Shown: positions 11,166-23,289 of the stretch, in pieces
Position numbering within the stretch: the stretch's first letter is position 1
How the letters are laid out: every line of letters begins with the position of its first letter
DNA from: Bretschneidera sinensis
Lineage: Eukaryota > Streptophyta > Magnoliopsida > Brassicales > Akaniaceae
Assembly (NCBI GenBank): GCA_023935145.1
Contig: CM043702.1
Location: forward strand, 105,422,088-105,486,087
Length of the DNA stretch: 64,000 nucleotides
Direction of reading: 5' to 3'
Notes under the pieces: generated by a model
Told to the model about the DNA's origin: nothing
The model's input: only the letters and a program-made list of their open reading frames with translations
The model's database searches: none
Position numbers and translations under genes: made by a program

Positions 11166-11392
11166 TGTTCAGTATCATTTCATTCAGGAAAATGTTACGA
11201 CATGATGCATTCATATGGACAAAGTCGCAACGGAAGAAGGTCCTGCAGATTTAGGTCTACCTCTAAGTAAGTTCAATCATTGCCTTGGACTTCTTAGGAT
11301 TGGAGTCAGTTGAATAGTGACTCAAGTTGAGTTTGGATCATGAGTTCTCTGCACAAAGGTTCGGGTTTAATAGCTTAGACAAAGGTAGAGAT

Positions 11393-12248
11393 TGTTGGTA
11401 TTTATCTAAGTATTAAACGGGAGAAGAAATTCAGCACGTTCAGCATCAGGTGGGAGGTGTGCGCCGCAGCCTGGATTTGTGCGCCACGGCCAGCAGCAAG
11501 TCCAACAGCCTCCCTTTCCAGGCCGCACCGCGGCTCAGCCTTGGACGCCGTGGTGCCCAGCACCTGGAGGATGTTAGCCCTGGTCTGGGCCGTGGCCAGC
11601 CCTGTTTTGGGCCGCGGCGCCAGGCACACTGATGCTTGGTTTTCCAGTACTCTCAAATAGTGCATGAGGCATGATCAAAATGCACAGGATCACTTAGGAT
11701 TGATGAAAGGCTATGATCGATTGGTCCTCAAGATCTAAGGGTGGAGATTGACTTCAAGATAGGTTCAAGAAGTGGTGCACTATATAAAGGGTCATCTAGC
11801 TTCAATCTCAACAAGTGAAATACACAATAAGAGATCATATGTGAATGTGTGTGAAATAGAACACATGAGTGTGTGAGAGTGCAAAGACACTAAACACATG
11901 AGAGACTCATTGTAAAGAGGCTGGTTGTTTAGAGAGAGAGTAGTATAGATTGGATTCAAGGGCTTTGTAATAGTTCCTTATCACTTTCTGTTTTCTCTTC
12001 TTTCATTCTTCAAGAACTTGAGATTCTTGAAGAGGAGTTGTTTTATCTGTAAAGAACCATTGATTTAGTGCAGAGAGTTCGGAGGAACTCACAGTGACGT
12101 AGACTATTGCCGAACCTCGATAACAATTGATGGTGTTCTTTCTTTGATTGGTTTTGATTCCTGTTTTGCTTCGGTTGTATTACAAGTCGTTCTAGAATTG
12201 GGTGTTTGGAAGATCACCACCTGGGCATCTTGAGGTGGTTTCCCAACA
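11393..12248 (+). mobile_element. 3' LTR of copia B
   Basis: Begins TGTTGGTATTTATC after the purine-rich GGTAGAGAT (PPT) and ends TTTCCCAACA. It contains a GC-rich patch (11455-11640) with GCCGCGGC words, then TATATAAAGG (11791), a plausible TATA box. It is homologous to the LTRs of element C. Confidence 0.9.
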
Positions 12249-12923
12249 AAAGAAATATAGGTAATAGGTTGACTAAAGGTCTACCCATGAGGGTTATACT
12301 TGATACATCGAGGGGGATCGACTTAGCCCACAAAGAGTCACTAACAGGGGTAACCCAACCTTTGTGATTAGAGATCCTATAAAGAAGGTTCAATATGTAT
12401 GAACAACCTGTAGCATGTGACTAAAACTAATTTTGAGAAGTATGTCTCCATGAGAGAATTTATTTCCCATCCCTAAGGTGATAATGTTTATTAGTGTGAT
12501 GTTCAGGATTGGTATTTACTATTAATGAGACCAAGGCAGGTATTGCCATAAGGTGCTTGTCACATGTACCCTTGGAGGCTCACCTAAGTGAGAGTTGTTC
12601 TGAGGCCTCAACTATAGGATTTGACTATTCCCTAGAAACTCTCATGATAATCAAGATAAGATTGCATTTCTACTAATAGCGCTAACCCGCTACTTGACCT
12701 TATATTAAGTACTGCGTGTGTGACTGGTTAAAGTCTGATCAAGGGACATAATTCAAGGAGTAGTCCATTATAGCTCCCTCAGATGAATACTGTCAACACT
12801 GAATGTAGGCTCAAGTCCTGAAGACTCCTGCACCTATTGCATCGTACTAGAGTTGCCTTTATATATTTTCTATATTTTATTTTATTTATTTTGAGTTTCG
12901 AAATTTTAAAACTTGTGGGGGAT
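12249..12923 (+). mobile_element. Copia A resumed: end of polyprotein and 3' untranslated part
   Basis: Starts with NIGNRLTKGLPMRVILDTSR, the conserved C-terminal tail of copia polyproteins (N-x-A-D-x-L-T-K-G), so it continues element A beyond the B insertion. Untranslated sequence follows and ends with the polypurine tract TTGTGGGGGAT at 12913-12923. Confidence 0.85.
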
Positions 12924-13196
12924 TGCTAGAAAGTTTTAAATTTCGCATATGCAATTATATTGGCTTTTAAATAGCTATTATTTTGTTATTTTAATATAAC
13001 CAATAAATTGAAAGTTACAAATTTGTGATTAATCTCAATAAATTTAGAGTTACAAATTTGTGATTCTTCTCACTAAATTGAGTTACAAATTTGTGATTAT
13101 TTTCAATAAATTGAGAGTCACAAATTTGTGATTAATTTCAATAAAATGAGAGTTACAAATTTTATAATTATTTCCATTTTGTGACCAGGTTGTAAA
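12924..13196 (+). mobile_element. 3' LTR (start) of copia A
   Basis: TGCTAGAAAGTTTTAAATTT directly follows the polypurine tract, the expected LTR start. The right end was not located. Confidence 0.65.
13003..13170 (+). repeat. Tandem repeat, unit about 33 bp
   Basis: Five imperfect copies containing GAGAGTTACAAATTTGTGAT, within the copia A LTR. Confidence 0.85.
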
Positions 13197-13239
13197 AAAA
13201 AAAAAATTGGAAAAGTAGTTGAAGGAAGGAGGAGGAGGA

Positions 13240-13680
13240 GGAGGAAGAAGAATGTTTACTAACTGTTACAACATATTGAATAATCAACTAATCTAATATT
13301 GAATAAAGTAGTATTTATACAACTCTAAGATCAGAATGTTTACTAACTGTTACAACAGATTGATTAATCAACTAACTAACAACTAACCTCATATTGAATA
13401 TAGTAGTTGTATTGATACAACTCTAAGATCAGACTGTTTACTAACGGTTACAACAAACTGATTAATCAACTAACTAATCTTGCTAATTGAACTAACTGAT
13501 CTTGCTAGCTGTCTAGCTAACTGTCTAACTAACTCATCAATCTTTGATTTGTTTACTTCCATATCTTCCTTAAGCATATTGTAGCCTGTGTGAAGCCTTT
13601 CTTAGTCTTTGGCTTCTCCTTAACTTCGGTGGTTGTTCTTGTTATTCTAGCTCAACTTCCTTTTCCTCTTGTATCTTGAG
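13240..13680 (-). mobile_element. Copia-type LTR with internal tandem repeat
   Basis: About two and a half units of 85-100 bp (13249, 13335, 13433 onward) sharing TGTTTACTAACTGTTACAAC and ACAACTCTAAGATCAGA. On the minus strand the units read like a Tork-type LTR (GTAACAGTTAGTAAACA; GTTGTATAAATACTAC as TATA region). The ends were not identified. Confidence 0.55.
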
Positions 13681-14216
13681 CTTCTCAGTAAGGTCTATTG
13701 CTCGTCCCTTTACTTCTATAGCTATCATAAACGCATTCTATACGAATATTTACTTTGATATTTTATTGTTGCAAAAAATGAAGAAAGTTGCAAAAAAGAA
13801 CAAAAAATTGGAGCCTTGCAAATGTGAAAAATTGCATTTAATTAAGAACAATGCAGGGGAATCAAAGGAAAGAAATGGAAAGGTGCTTGTATTTTTGCAT
13901 CCCTTGTTTGATAATTTTTTTGTGAAGATGTACTTGTATATTTTTTTTGGTTTTTTCTTAGATTTTAAAAAATAATATGGAATTGCTAAGGGTGTTTTAG
14001 TCTTTCCATATGCATTCCATCATTAATGTCATGCATACATTTAAATTTTTTCAATTATTCTTCTATTCTAATTTTAGTGTTTAAATTATGGACTGCATTA
14101 CCTTTGGAATAGTTAGAAAATAAGGAGAGTTGAACCTGCGCCACTTACCTAGAGCAGTGGTACCTTCACCGCTAAATTGACACACTTTTTACAATTTGAT
14201 TCCAATTATATATATA

Positions 14217-14250
<34 letters not shown>

Positions 14251-14300
14251 TTTAATTACCAAACCTTATAAAATAAAATAAAATAATAAAAGGAAAAGAA
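13681..14300. other. AT-rich DNA without a recognisable gene
   Basis: A low-complexity frame (13676-13975) is open by chance. An AT microsatellite is at 14208-14250. A tRNA-like stretch on the minus strand at about 14115-14175 (TAGCGGTGAAGG then GGTTCAACTCT, box A and box B style) may be a SINE remnant. Confidence 0.4.
14208..14250. repeat. (AT)n microsatellite
   Basis: A nearly pure AT run interrupted once. Confidence 0.95.
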
Positions 14301-14740
14301 AGGCCCAGTTCTGCACTTTCTCCCCTTTCCTCGATCATGATGGCAACAACCTCAAATCGCACCGACTCTCATATATCTCTCACGCACATCATCCTCCTCG
14401 CCCAATTTCACCCGCGAATATTCCTTCTCTCTTCCACTTCTCTTTTCTCTATCCTTGCGCGATCTGTGTTTGCAGTGCTAGCGCCCGTCGACTTTTACAG
14501 GGTCAGCGTCTAACAACTCTAATGATGTTGTCGAAGAACCTTGAAACTCCCCCTCACGTGATCCTTCTCTTCACCGATAAGATTTTCCCTCTCATCTATG
14601 CCATGTCACGTGACCCAAGACCAACTCTCCCATTCTGATGTTGCAGCACCTCAGATCGTTTGGAATTTGGAATTCGCAGCTGCTGCCAAGTCTGCTTCGG
14701 CCACCACCACTAGACCCTTCCCAAATTTTTGGTAAATCCT
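14300..14740 (+). other. GC-rich, exon-like patch, possibly the 5' end of an unknown gene
   Basis: A sharp rise in GC and pyrimidine content (TCTCCCCTTTCCTCG, TCCTCCTCGCCC) against an AT-rich surround, with two CACGTGA words. It holds a 58-codon frame (14337-14513, MMATTSNRTDSHISL...) and ends at a good splice donor (TTTTTG|GTAAATCC near 14731). No protein family was recognised and no downstream exon was found. It may be a 5' leader exon of a lost or captured gene. Confidence 0.3.
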
Positions 14741-15855
14741 TTTTATTTCTCTGGGTAGATTGAATCTTTCCTTCCTACTCATAATTTTTTTATTTATTCC
14801 AAAACCTAGTGCATATTAGTTAATAAATATAAAACATGGGATTGATAAATTAAAGCATATTAGAGTTCTGATTTCTTATGATGAATCAGATCTGTTTGGT
14901 GCTTTCAAAGTGTTTTGAGATGTGTCTTAGTCATTTAGCATTGTTAATGATGAGGATGTGAGTTTTGGGGGTTAATTCTTAATGCCAAAATGAATTCGAT
15001 GCTTTAAAATAGAAGTAATGAATGATATTTGTGATAATTAAATTCCCTCATAGTGATGCATATATAGATGTAGGGAACCCAGAAAAGTTTAATCTAAAGG
15101 AGATAAAAATTTAAATCCCCTTTGGTTCATGTTGCAGCGTGTACTGTATAATTCCAAATGTTGATTAGGTGTACTGAGTACGCTAGTAACTAACAAAGAG
15201 GTGGACAAAGTAAATAAAAGAACAAACAAATAGCAAAGTAAGAACATATTTGATGAGAATAATATTGTTACTGAAATATAAAAAGGACTAGGTGGATTCG
15301 TATGGGAAGTGTTGTTACTTACTGCCTTTCAACATTTTATTCTATTATTGTCACCATTATGAGAGAGAAACACAGAGGCATTCCTTGTAAACCAAACAGT
15401 GTAAACTAGAAAAACAACAATAGACTCTAAACTGGTGTAAATTTGCAGAACAACAATAGATTTATGGATTCTTTTGTCAGGATACAATGGCAGACCGAGA
15501 GACAAAGAACAATTTAACATTCATAACTATCCTATGTCTAGCATCAATCATATTGATAAAATTGAAAGAACAATTTAACATTTATAACTATCCTATGTCT
15601 ATCATCAATCATATTGATAAAATTGATATTTCACTGGTAATGAAAACCTAAGAAGGAAAAGACAAAAAAGGAAATATAAGAATCTGAAGCTAGGCATTGT
15701 TATATGTATTAATTAAATATTTTTTTATCAGTATGTATTAATTAAATATAACAATTATATTAGAATCTCAAGCGGAAAACATTCTGCAAGGAAGCCCAAT
15801 AGACTAAACTAAGCACTATGATACTTATCGACCATGATTTATACTGGTATAAAAC
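14741..15855. other. Noncoding DNA with a 61-bp tandem duplication
   Basis: Intron-like AT-rich sequence. A 61-bp unit is present twice (15504-15564 and 15565-15625) with two or three differences. No gene was seen. Confidence 0.5.
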
Positions 15856-17876
15856 TGTCAGGCCCCTATGGAAGTTACTTGTTTAAATGATGTGTGTTGT
15901 GGTTGAGATATAATTGGGTTTAAATGAAATTTAAGGTGAATTGTCATTGTTTTGGGTTTATTGTATTGTGGATGATGCATGATGGGTTTGAAATATTTTG
16001 GATTGGGTCAGGTTGAGTTGTTTTCTTGCTTACAGGTATATTTAAAAGTTGAGAAATGAACGAAAACAGAGAAGATCCAGCCGAAAATTCTAGGAAATTT
16101 ATATTCAAATTTAGTTTAAAAAGGGAAAATAGAAGTGTTATTAAGTTAACCAGACAAAGTCCATGTTTATCTATATTTTTTTTAAGTATATAAAGAAGCT
16201 TATCAATGAACCTGAAATTATTTAGAGAACTAAGTGTAAGCGTACAACCCACCTACTAGTGATTTAGTGAGTTGATATTTTTGGAGACTGTAACATATGC
16301 ATTTATGCATACATGCATAATGACATTAAAAAGATGTAGGCTTGGTTCTTGTTTTAAGAATTACTATATTGTATAGGTTATGAGGAAAGCGAGGGGACTA
16401 GTACCTCATCTTACCAAGTCTAGTTTCTTTTGTGTTTTGACGTGAGTGGTTCGCTACACGTATCCTATAGTTAGTGTCTCTCCTATCTGTTTTGAGATCT
16501 TAACATATATTAAGTATATGCGTATGTTGAGTATGAATGATTTAACAAAATGGTTTGTTACGTTGTGATGAAAATTTGAGATTTACTTGTTATGCGTTGC
16601 TTGAGAAATGAATTTTTGGAAAATGAAAAAGATAGAATTTTCATAATTTTTTATATTCTTTTCATAAAATAAGGAATTGATTTAGAATATGATGTAAAAT
16701 GTGATAAGCCCAGTGAGAGGCTATATGAAATATGAATGGCCTAATGAGGGACAATGTGAAATATGATTGGTCCAGTAAGGGCATTGTTAAATGAAAATCT
16801 CGAGTAGTGCGCTATATAAATAAATATGAAATATGATATATAACCGAGTGAGGGGTGATGCGAAATGTGATATGTGGCCTAATGAGGGGCGGTGGGTAAC
16901 ATGTAGTATAAAAAATATGAAATATGATGTATAGCCTAGTTAGGGGGCAATGTAAAATGTGATATATGGCCTAGTGAGAGGCGATGTGAAATGTGATTGG
17001 CTCAGTGAGGGGCATTGTGAAATGAAAATCCCATGTAGCGTGTTATATAAATAAATATGAAGTATGATATGTGATATGTGGCCCATTTAAAGGCAATGAG
17101 ATACGTGTCAATATGATGTAATTGGGCCTATTGAGGGGCGCTGAATTGTGGCTTGCCCAATGGGGCATGGTTTATGTTTGATCCTTGATTTCATTATTTT
17201 ATCATCATTGAACTTTAATTGTGTATTTAAAAAGAGGATTGTTTTCTCGTATGAATTTTATGAAATGTTTTGTAATTTGTGAAATGTTGTTTACCTTAAA
17301 GTTTGGTTGGTAAATTTGATGATTGTTCTAGTAAAATAATTCTTCTATTAGTATATATGTAAATATCATAACCCCTACTTCTTATGTGATTGTATGATAC
17401 GTGTAGAGGATCTGTAGACTTGGTTTTAATTACAAGGGGAAGTACATTTATCTCACTACACCCCAACTTCATTTTCAGTGTGTTGTAGGTTCAAGAATAT
17501 TCAATCTACTCATGTGATCATTGCATTTATTTAGTAGGAGTATGATATTTGGCATCCTTAAGGCATCAACCTTTATTTATAAATTGTAATCAGATATATA
17601 TTTTTTAAAGATTTGTATCTTGGATTGAAAATTCTTATTTCCTCAAACCTAATACTAAGTTGAGGCTTGTTGTGCTTGTGATTGTTTTAAGAAATTTTGG
17701 GATTCTTATTTATGAGCCATTATGAGTAAATTTTGAGTAAATTTTGATTTATGGTTATGGTTTAATGGAGATGGTTAAGGATTCCTTTCAAAAGGGTTTT
17801 CATTTTTTTTAGTTCAAATTCTTTTGAATCGTACTAAACCTAACTAGTGGATTGTATTTGGGTAAGGGTCGTGATA
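15856..17876 (+). mobile_element. Gypsy-type LTR, apparently solo
   Basis: Starts TGTCAGGCCCC and ends GGGTCGTGATA, both typical of Ty3/gypsy LTR ends in plants (the final CA has become TA). A TATA box GTATATAAAG lies at 16186. No PBS follows, and no 5-bp target duplication is recognisable (AAAAC versus GGAAT). Confidence 0.6.
16690..17170 (+). repeat. Array of degenerate units of about 30-50 bp in the LTR
   Basis: About ten units share a variant of GGCCTAGTGAGGGGC followed by GATGTGAAATGTGAT. Spacing and sequence are irregular. Confidence 0.75.
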
Positions 17877-19132
17877 GGAATGGACAAGTACATAATACTC
17901 CTCCATTCATTGAACATGACTCAACTTAAGAACACTTAATAGAGTTTTACTTGCTTGTCAATAGGTGGTTCTTATGTTATAGTTGTGCATGTGATTCTTA
18001 GACTTGAGGCACCATGGTTATATTGTGTGCGACTTAGTATACTTTGATGCTATTTAATATGGTTCTATTCATGGATCATTAATTGGTAGTAATTGGTATA
18101 ATGAGTTTCATATGAAGGCATGTAAGTGTACAATAAAGAATCTATCACTCCTAAGTAAAAGAGATAATGTATTATGTGATCTACTAAGATATAATTCAGG
18201 AAGTTTCTTAGCCAAAGAAGAGTGAGAATTAGAAAGGAGTTTCTAATTTCACCATAAGAATTATTTTCTTGAGATCTAGACACATAGTATTAATGCTAAG
18301 GGTTTGACAATAATTTTATACCCAAATTAGTTTAATCGGGACATTGAATGATGAAAGGATTGAATAGCACAGTAACTGATAACAGAAATGTTCAAAGTTT
18401 CACAACAAAATTCATACCATCTGGGTAGTCATGATATGTTGCTAGGTGTCACTCATGATTATAAAATCTTTAAGAATTAATTTAATAAACAATTAATTAA
18501 TTCCTACAACAGAGAGAATCAAAAGCAAAATAAATTATAAGGGGTTCTTATTAATTGGAAATGATTCCAATTACAATTATAGAAAAGTTATGGCCTATAA
18601 CCAGATTAGTTTAAACCTAAAGGGTCAAACACAAAAGACAAGAAAAAAGACAAGAAATAATGTGTAATTAGAAAATAACTGCAGGGTTTAGTTTGTAATT
18701 ATTTTATAGTTTCTCCTAACCTTACTACTATAAATAGTTTATTAGTGTGTAGATTTTTTCTTGCACATTATTCTGCACACAAGTTTCCCAAGAGATTTTA
18801 GACTTTTCTATTCCCAAAGAGAGAAAAATCATAGAGAAAAATCTTAATTCAAGATTTGCCCTGAATGGACTTTCTTTAGAGATCAAACACTTTTGTGATT
18901 GTTGTGTATTCAAGGACGCAAGAATTTGGGTTCAGAAATTCTAGAGAATTCGATCATATTGTAGAATTCAAGCACAACAGATTCAGTGAGTCAAGAAAAT
19001 ATCAAATCAAAGGTAATATTTCTACCCTTGAATGTTCTTAATATTGTACATAAATCGTCTGGTGATAAGAGTTTATTGGAATCAATGAAAATTTTTAAAT
19101 TTTTATTGTGTTTTGTACATTGATTTCCTTAA
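17877..19132 (+). mobile_element. 5' LTR region of copia D
   Basis: The right end is set at 19132, just before the PBS, by alignment with the second copy (ends TTTCTTTCA at 32887). A TATA-like ACTATAAATAG lies at 18727. The last 250 bases match 32630-32887. The left boundary was not found, so part of this stretch may be other DNA. Confidence 0.65.
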
Positions 19133-19134
19133 AG

Positions 19135-19147
19135 TGGTATCAAAGTC
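19135..19147 (+). other. PBS of copia D
   Basis: TGGTATCAAAGTC, two bases after the LTR end, is a mutated form of the usual TGGTATCAGAGCC. Confidence 0.75.
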
Positions 19148-22100
19148 ATCATTATGATTTATATAGAACATAATAATTTATTGTTATGGCTATATTAGAT
19201 TTGATTTTAGAATTATTGTGATTGCAAATTGAAGAATCAAGAAAATCAAATTAGGGTTTATAAAACCCTAGGTCATGAAAATTCAAAAAATTGTTTTTGA
19301 TTTGATTGTTGTCATGAGATGATAATAAGATTGTTGGAGGAACAATTTCAAACTAATAGAGATTTGTTAAATTCAATTTAGTTGACCAAAATTTTGTTTT
19401 TGGATCGAATTGAATTGAATTTGGCGTGAAAATCTACAAAGTACGCCCTGGAAGTCGATTCTTGGGTTGATGGAGTCGACTCCATGGGGTAGAAACTCCT
19501 AAAATCATCAAATGACCTAGAGAGTTGACTCCTATAGCCCGAGAGCCGACTCCAACAAACTGATTTTTTTGGTAGAACTTCTAAAGGGTATAACTTACAC
19601 ATTTTAAATCTATTTTTTACGTTTTCGGAAGCATTTGAAAGATATGAAAGTCAAGTTTTATATGCCACTGACCATGCTTCAAACTTTCAAGTTTTTTTTT
19701 CATGTGTAATTTAAAAACTGAAAAGTGTTCAAATAAAAAAGTTGTTTTTGGAAATTGCATCTTTTTGCGTTTTTTAAGAATTTGGAGTTTGATTTGGAAT
19801 TGAAACTCTTAAATCTTTATTGCTTTAGAAGTATGAATTCTAGTGAATAAGAAATTCAAATCCTATTTGGAAGAGGATTAGAAAAGTCTTTGAAAACTTA
19901 ATTTAATTAAGATAAGCAATCTTGGACTTAAAGTCATAACTAGAATAAAAGAATTTTAAATTCTTTATATGCAAATTGATTGTATACATGTTCAAGGATG
20001 GGTGATTATGGAATTAAGACCAAATAATTGAGCTATGTGGTTGGTCATTATTCAATGTGATTGAATATATGATTTTTATTTTATGGTTTGTAATATTCAA
20101 TTCTCAATTTTTGGATATGTATTTTTAAATGGGTTTTGCATACATCGTCTCTCTTTTATCTCTGGTGGTAAAATTCTCTCTTATTGTAGCTCCCCTTGAT
20201 CTTGAATCAAGGTTTCTAATTAATTATGTAATGTAGTTAGTTAGAATAGTTTGATAGGAGTAAATAAAAAAAATTTCATGGGAAGCCGAATGATGATTGA
20301 GTGCGCAAGGAAGCAATGCAGGCCCATTTGAATATTACAAGGTCTATTATGTGGGAATTGGTGAAAGATATTATATAACCCTAAATTAAGGCTAATAATT
20401 CACTTAGTGGCTCAAATGAATCATGTACAAAAGTTCATAATCACTTAGAGTCATATTTTATTTGATATTATATGATGTCTGATATATATGTGATGCATGT
20501 TTAAACTAAATGATGAGATTAAAGCTAATTAAACTATTTCATTAAAATAATTGCTACTAAGTTGTAACAAAGAGACATGACTGTCTTATTATGGCCTTTC
20601 ACCATTGTAGGGATACATAAGATCTATTGTTCTAAGTAAGTTTTGTCATAGACATGTGAGACTTACTTTATGGGAGATTCATGATGCCCTATTAAATATA
20701 TGATATAAGGAGGTAGGAAACTAGTGGTCCAATAAACTATCATGTGAGGGCTCATTGGTTCAATCATCTACACTTGTGAAAATGGTGGGTTTGACAAAAC
20801 TATAATGTGATGATGATATATTTTAGAGGTCGAATGAATGATTGAGAATTACATGAGATGTAATTGATAAGTGTTATCTATATGTTAAAGGTTTATTATA
20901 GTCAAGAAACTATTATGTGAGGCTAGTAATGGGATCTCAATTCCCATTAGAAGACCTTCCAACGAGGTTTCTTGAATTTCATATCGAGGGATTATTGAAT
21001 TTGAAAAAAAGATAGTGGGAGGTACCAATTTGATTAAAGATCAAATCTATTTGTGGATAATAAAATTTAATAGATGCTAATTTTATGTTGTTGTTGACTT
21101 GTAAATCACATTGACCAATCTCAACCCACTATCAAGAATTCTTGATACGAGCAGACTCATTGGATCCAATTTCTTGGAATGGTTGAGGAACTTGAGAATC
21201 CTTTTCAATTCCAAGAAAACTTGTTATGTTCTTGATCAAATGCTTTTGAGTGTTTCAAATCTCAAATGACATTTTTAGGGTTAGGATGCTCGAAAGATCG
21301 TCAGTCCATGAGCATAGATTGAAAATGATCAACTACATCGAGCAGTTAGATGGATTTAGTGTTAGTATGGATGCAAAATGAAGTAATTATTTGATCCTGC
21401 ATCCTTTTCCATAATCATTATAACATGAACAAGATAGAAGCTACGCTTCCAGAGCTTGTTAACATATTAAAGACTTCGGAGACAACAATTAAGAAGGGTA
21501 AGGCACCCAGTATACTTGTTGATAGGGATTCTTCTTCTAAGCCTAAAGGCAAGGAAGTCCTAAAGAAAAAGAACATTGAAAGAAAAAGTTGTCAAAAAAG
21601 CTAGTTTTACAAAAGACAAGGAAATTGAGAATTGCTTCTATTTTGGGTAAAAAAAAAAAATGGATACAAAAAGAGAATCTCAAGGATCACCTTACAAGAT
21701 TAAAAGGAAAAACCTTTGGAAGTAATGTCCTAGTTATTACTTATTGAATTAACTTATTAGTTAAAGAAGCTTCTATTAGGGTATTAGATACCAAGTGCGG
21801 AGGTTGTAAGTGCTGAGAAGAAGCAGAAGGCAAAGAAAAAGAGAAGTCAAGCTTCGACTTGGAAATGTAGCAAGTGTTGTTGTATTAGTTGAAAAAACTT
21901 TTTACTTAGCTTTACCATCTTGAATTGGATTGTTAAATATTTGATATTAATCAACATGGTAATAAAAGGAAACGGGATGGAATTAATCCTTCATATGTAT
22001 GACATCTCATACTTGGTTGTATCTAAGTAAAGTAAGATGGCTAAAGATGGATATTTTGATTCATTGACTCGAGTCATAGTCAACATGCAAATCTTGACTC

Positions 22101-22285
22101 ATGGGAAAAATGACCAAGACTCCATTTAGAGGGCATTGAGAAAGTTGTAGACATATTAGGATTGATCCACATGTTTATAGGTTGTTAAGCTCAATTGCGA
22201 GGATAGGTTATTCTTATTTCATTACCTTCACCCATAAATATTCGAGGTTAATGTATATATAACTTATGAAGCACAAATTTGAATC
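19148..22285 (+). mobile_element. Copia D leader and gag, degenerate
   Basis: A leader of about 2 kb without coding potential (homologous to 32900-34430) is followed by gag traces: LIGSNFLEWLRNLRILFNSK (about 21145), SVHEHRLKMINYIEQLDGFS (about 21305) and an LKTAE...KKGKAP-like segment near 21460. These match the copia gag family with N-F-x-x-W-x-R-N-L. Stops occur every few dozen codons. At 22285 element C interrupts it, and integrase continues at 28554. Confidence 0.75.
19440..19560 (+). repeat. Cluster of GAGTCGACTCC palindromes
   Basis: GAAGTCGATTC at 19451, GGAGTCGACTCC at 19472-19483, AGAGTTGACTCC at 19521-19532 and AGAGCCGACTCC at 19542-19553, all in the leader of copia D. Confidence 0.85.
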
Positions 22286-22290
22286 CTTTG

Positions 22291-23224
22291 TGTTAGAAAT
22301 CACCGTGACAAGATGCCCAGGTGGTGATCTTCCAAACACCTAAGTCTAGAATGACTTGTAATGAAATGAAACAGCAAACGAAAGCAAGAAAGAAAAGAAG
22401 ACAAGCGATTTGTTATTGAGGTTCGGCAATAGCCTACGTCCCCGTGAGTTCCTCTGAAATCTCTGCACTAAATCAATGGTTCTTTACAATCACAACAACC
22501 CTCTCCAAGAAACCTAAGTTCTTGAAGAAACAAAGAAAAGAAGAAAGGAAGAAGATAAGAACTATTACAATGCTCTCTATCTTAATCTATGCTACTCTCT
22601 CTTTTACAACCAGCCTCACAAATGAGTCCCTCTTGTGTCTTTGGACTCTCACACAATTCTCTCTTGTATTGATCACTTGTATGTCACAACTCGTCTTGTA
22701 TTGATTGTTGCTATTTTGAGAATAAAGCTAGGTGACCCTTTATATAGTGCACCAACTTCTTGTCCAATCTTGAGGGTCAATATCCACCCTTAGATCTTGA
22801 TTACCAATCAACCTTGGCCCTTGATCAATCTTTAGTCAAGCTGTGCGTTTTGATCTTGCATCCACGCACTCAACATAAGGCTGAAAAACTAGCCTTGGTG
22901 TGCCTTCAGGCCGCGGCCTAGAACAGGGCGTGCCGCAGCCTGAAGCAGGGCTGAAAGCATTCTTCTTTGTGGCCTTTCTGGGCGCTGCGGCCTGGAGGAG
23001 TCTGAACCACAGCGCACACTTGTTCTGGGCAGCCTCCATGCTGGGCGCTGCAGCCTGGGAAGAGCTGGGCCGCGGCACACACTCTTTTGCCTTTGTGCAA
23101 GGTGAGGCGCACACACTCCCAAGGTGCAGCGCACACTTGTGTGCACTCTTTTAATATGCTGAACTTCACTCTTCCAATCTTGTTTAAACCTTAACCATAT
23201 TTAAACCTTAGACAAATACCAACA
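22291..23224 (-). mobile_element. 3' LTR of copia C
   Basis: 934 bp; on the minus strand TGTTGGTATTTGTC to GGTGATTTCTAACA. Preceded on that strand by the purine-rich GTAGAGAT (polypurine tract). A CpG-rich patch lies at 22900-23110. Confidence 0.93.
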
Positions 23225-23289
23225 ATCTCTACATTTGTCTAAGTGTTTAAACCCGAACCATTGTGCAAAGAACTTTGGGATCCAAACTT

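Larger units (their letters stand above)
7530..12248 (+). mobile_element. Ty1/copia element B (Tork-like), nested in A, internally deleted
   Basis: Order: a 34-bp remnant of the 5' LTR, PBS, repeated leader, gag, protease, integrase, RT, RNase H, 3' LTR (11393-12248). It belongs to the same family as element C (22291-28548) on the opposite strand. Compared with C it lacks four blocks: in gag near 8289 (about 65 codons), between integrase and the post-integrase region near 9777 (about 29 codons), in RT near 10470 (about 100 codons) and in RNase H near 10965 (about 55 codons). It cannot be autonomous. Confidence 0.9.

Noticed and set aside
11402..11665. Overlapping frames on both strands
   Set aside because: They arise from the GC-rich patch of the copia B LTR, which lacks stop codons by composition.
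13676..13975. A 99-codon Lys/Phe-rich frame
   Set aside because: Homopolymer-driven composition, no known motif, between LTR remnants.
22836..23169. Four overlapping frames on both strands (and the same at 28138-28493)
   Set aside because: Same GC-rich patch in the two LTRs of copia C; Cys/Ala/Arg-rich in all frames and not a protein.
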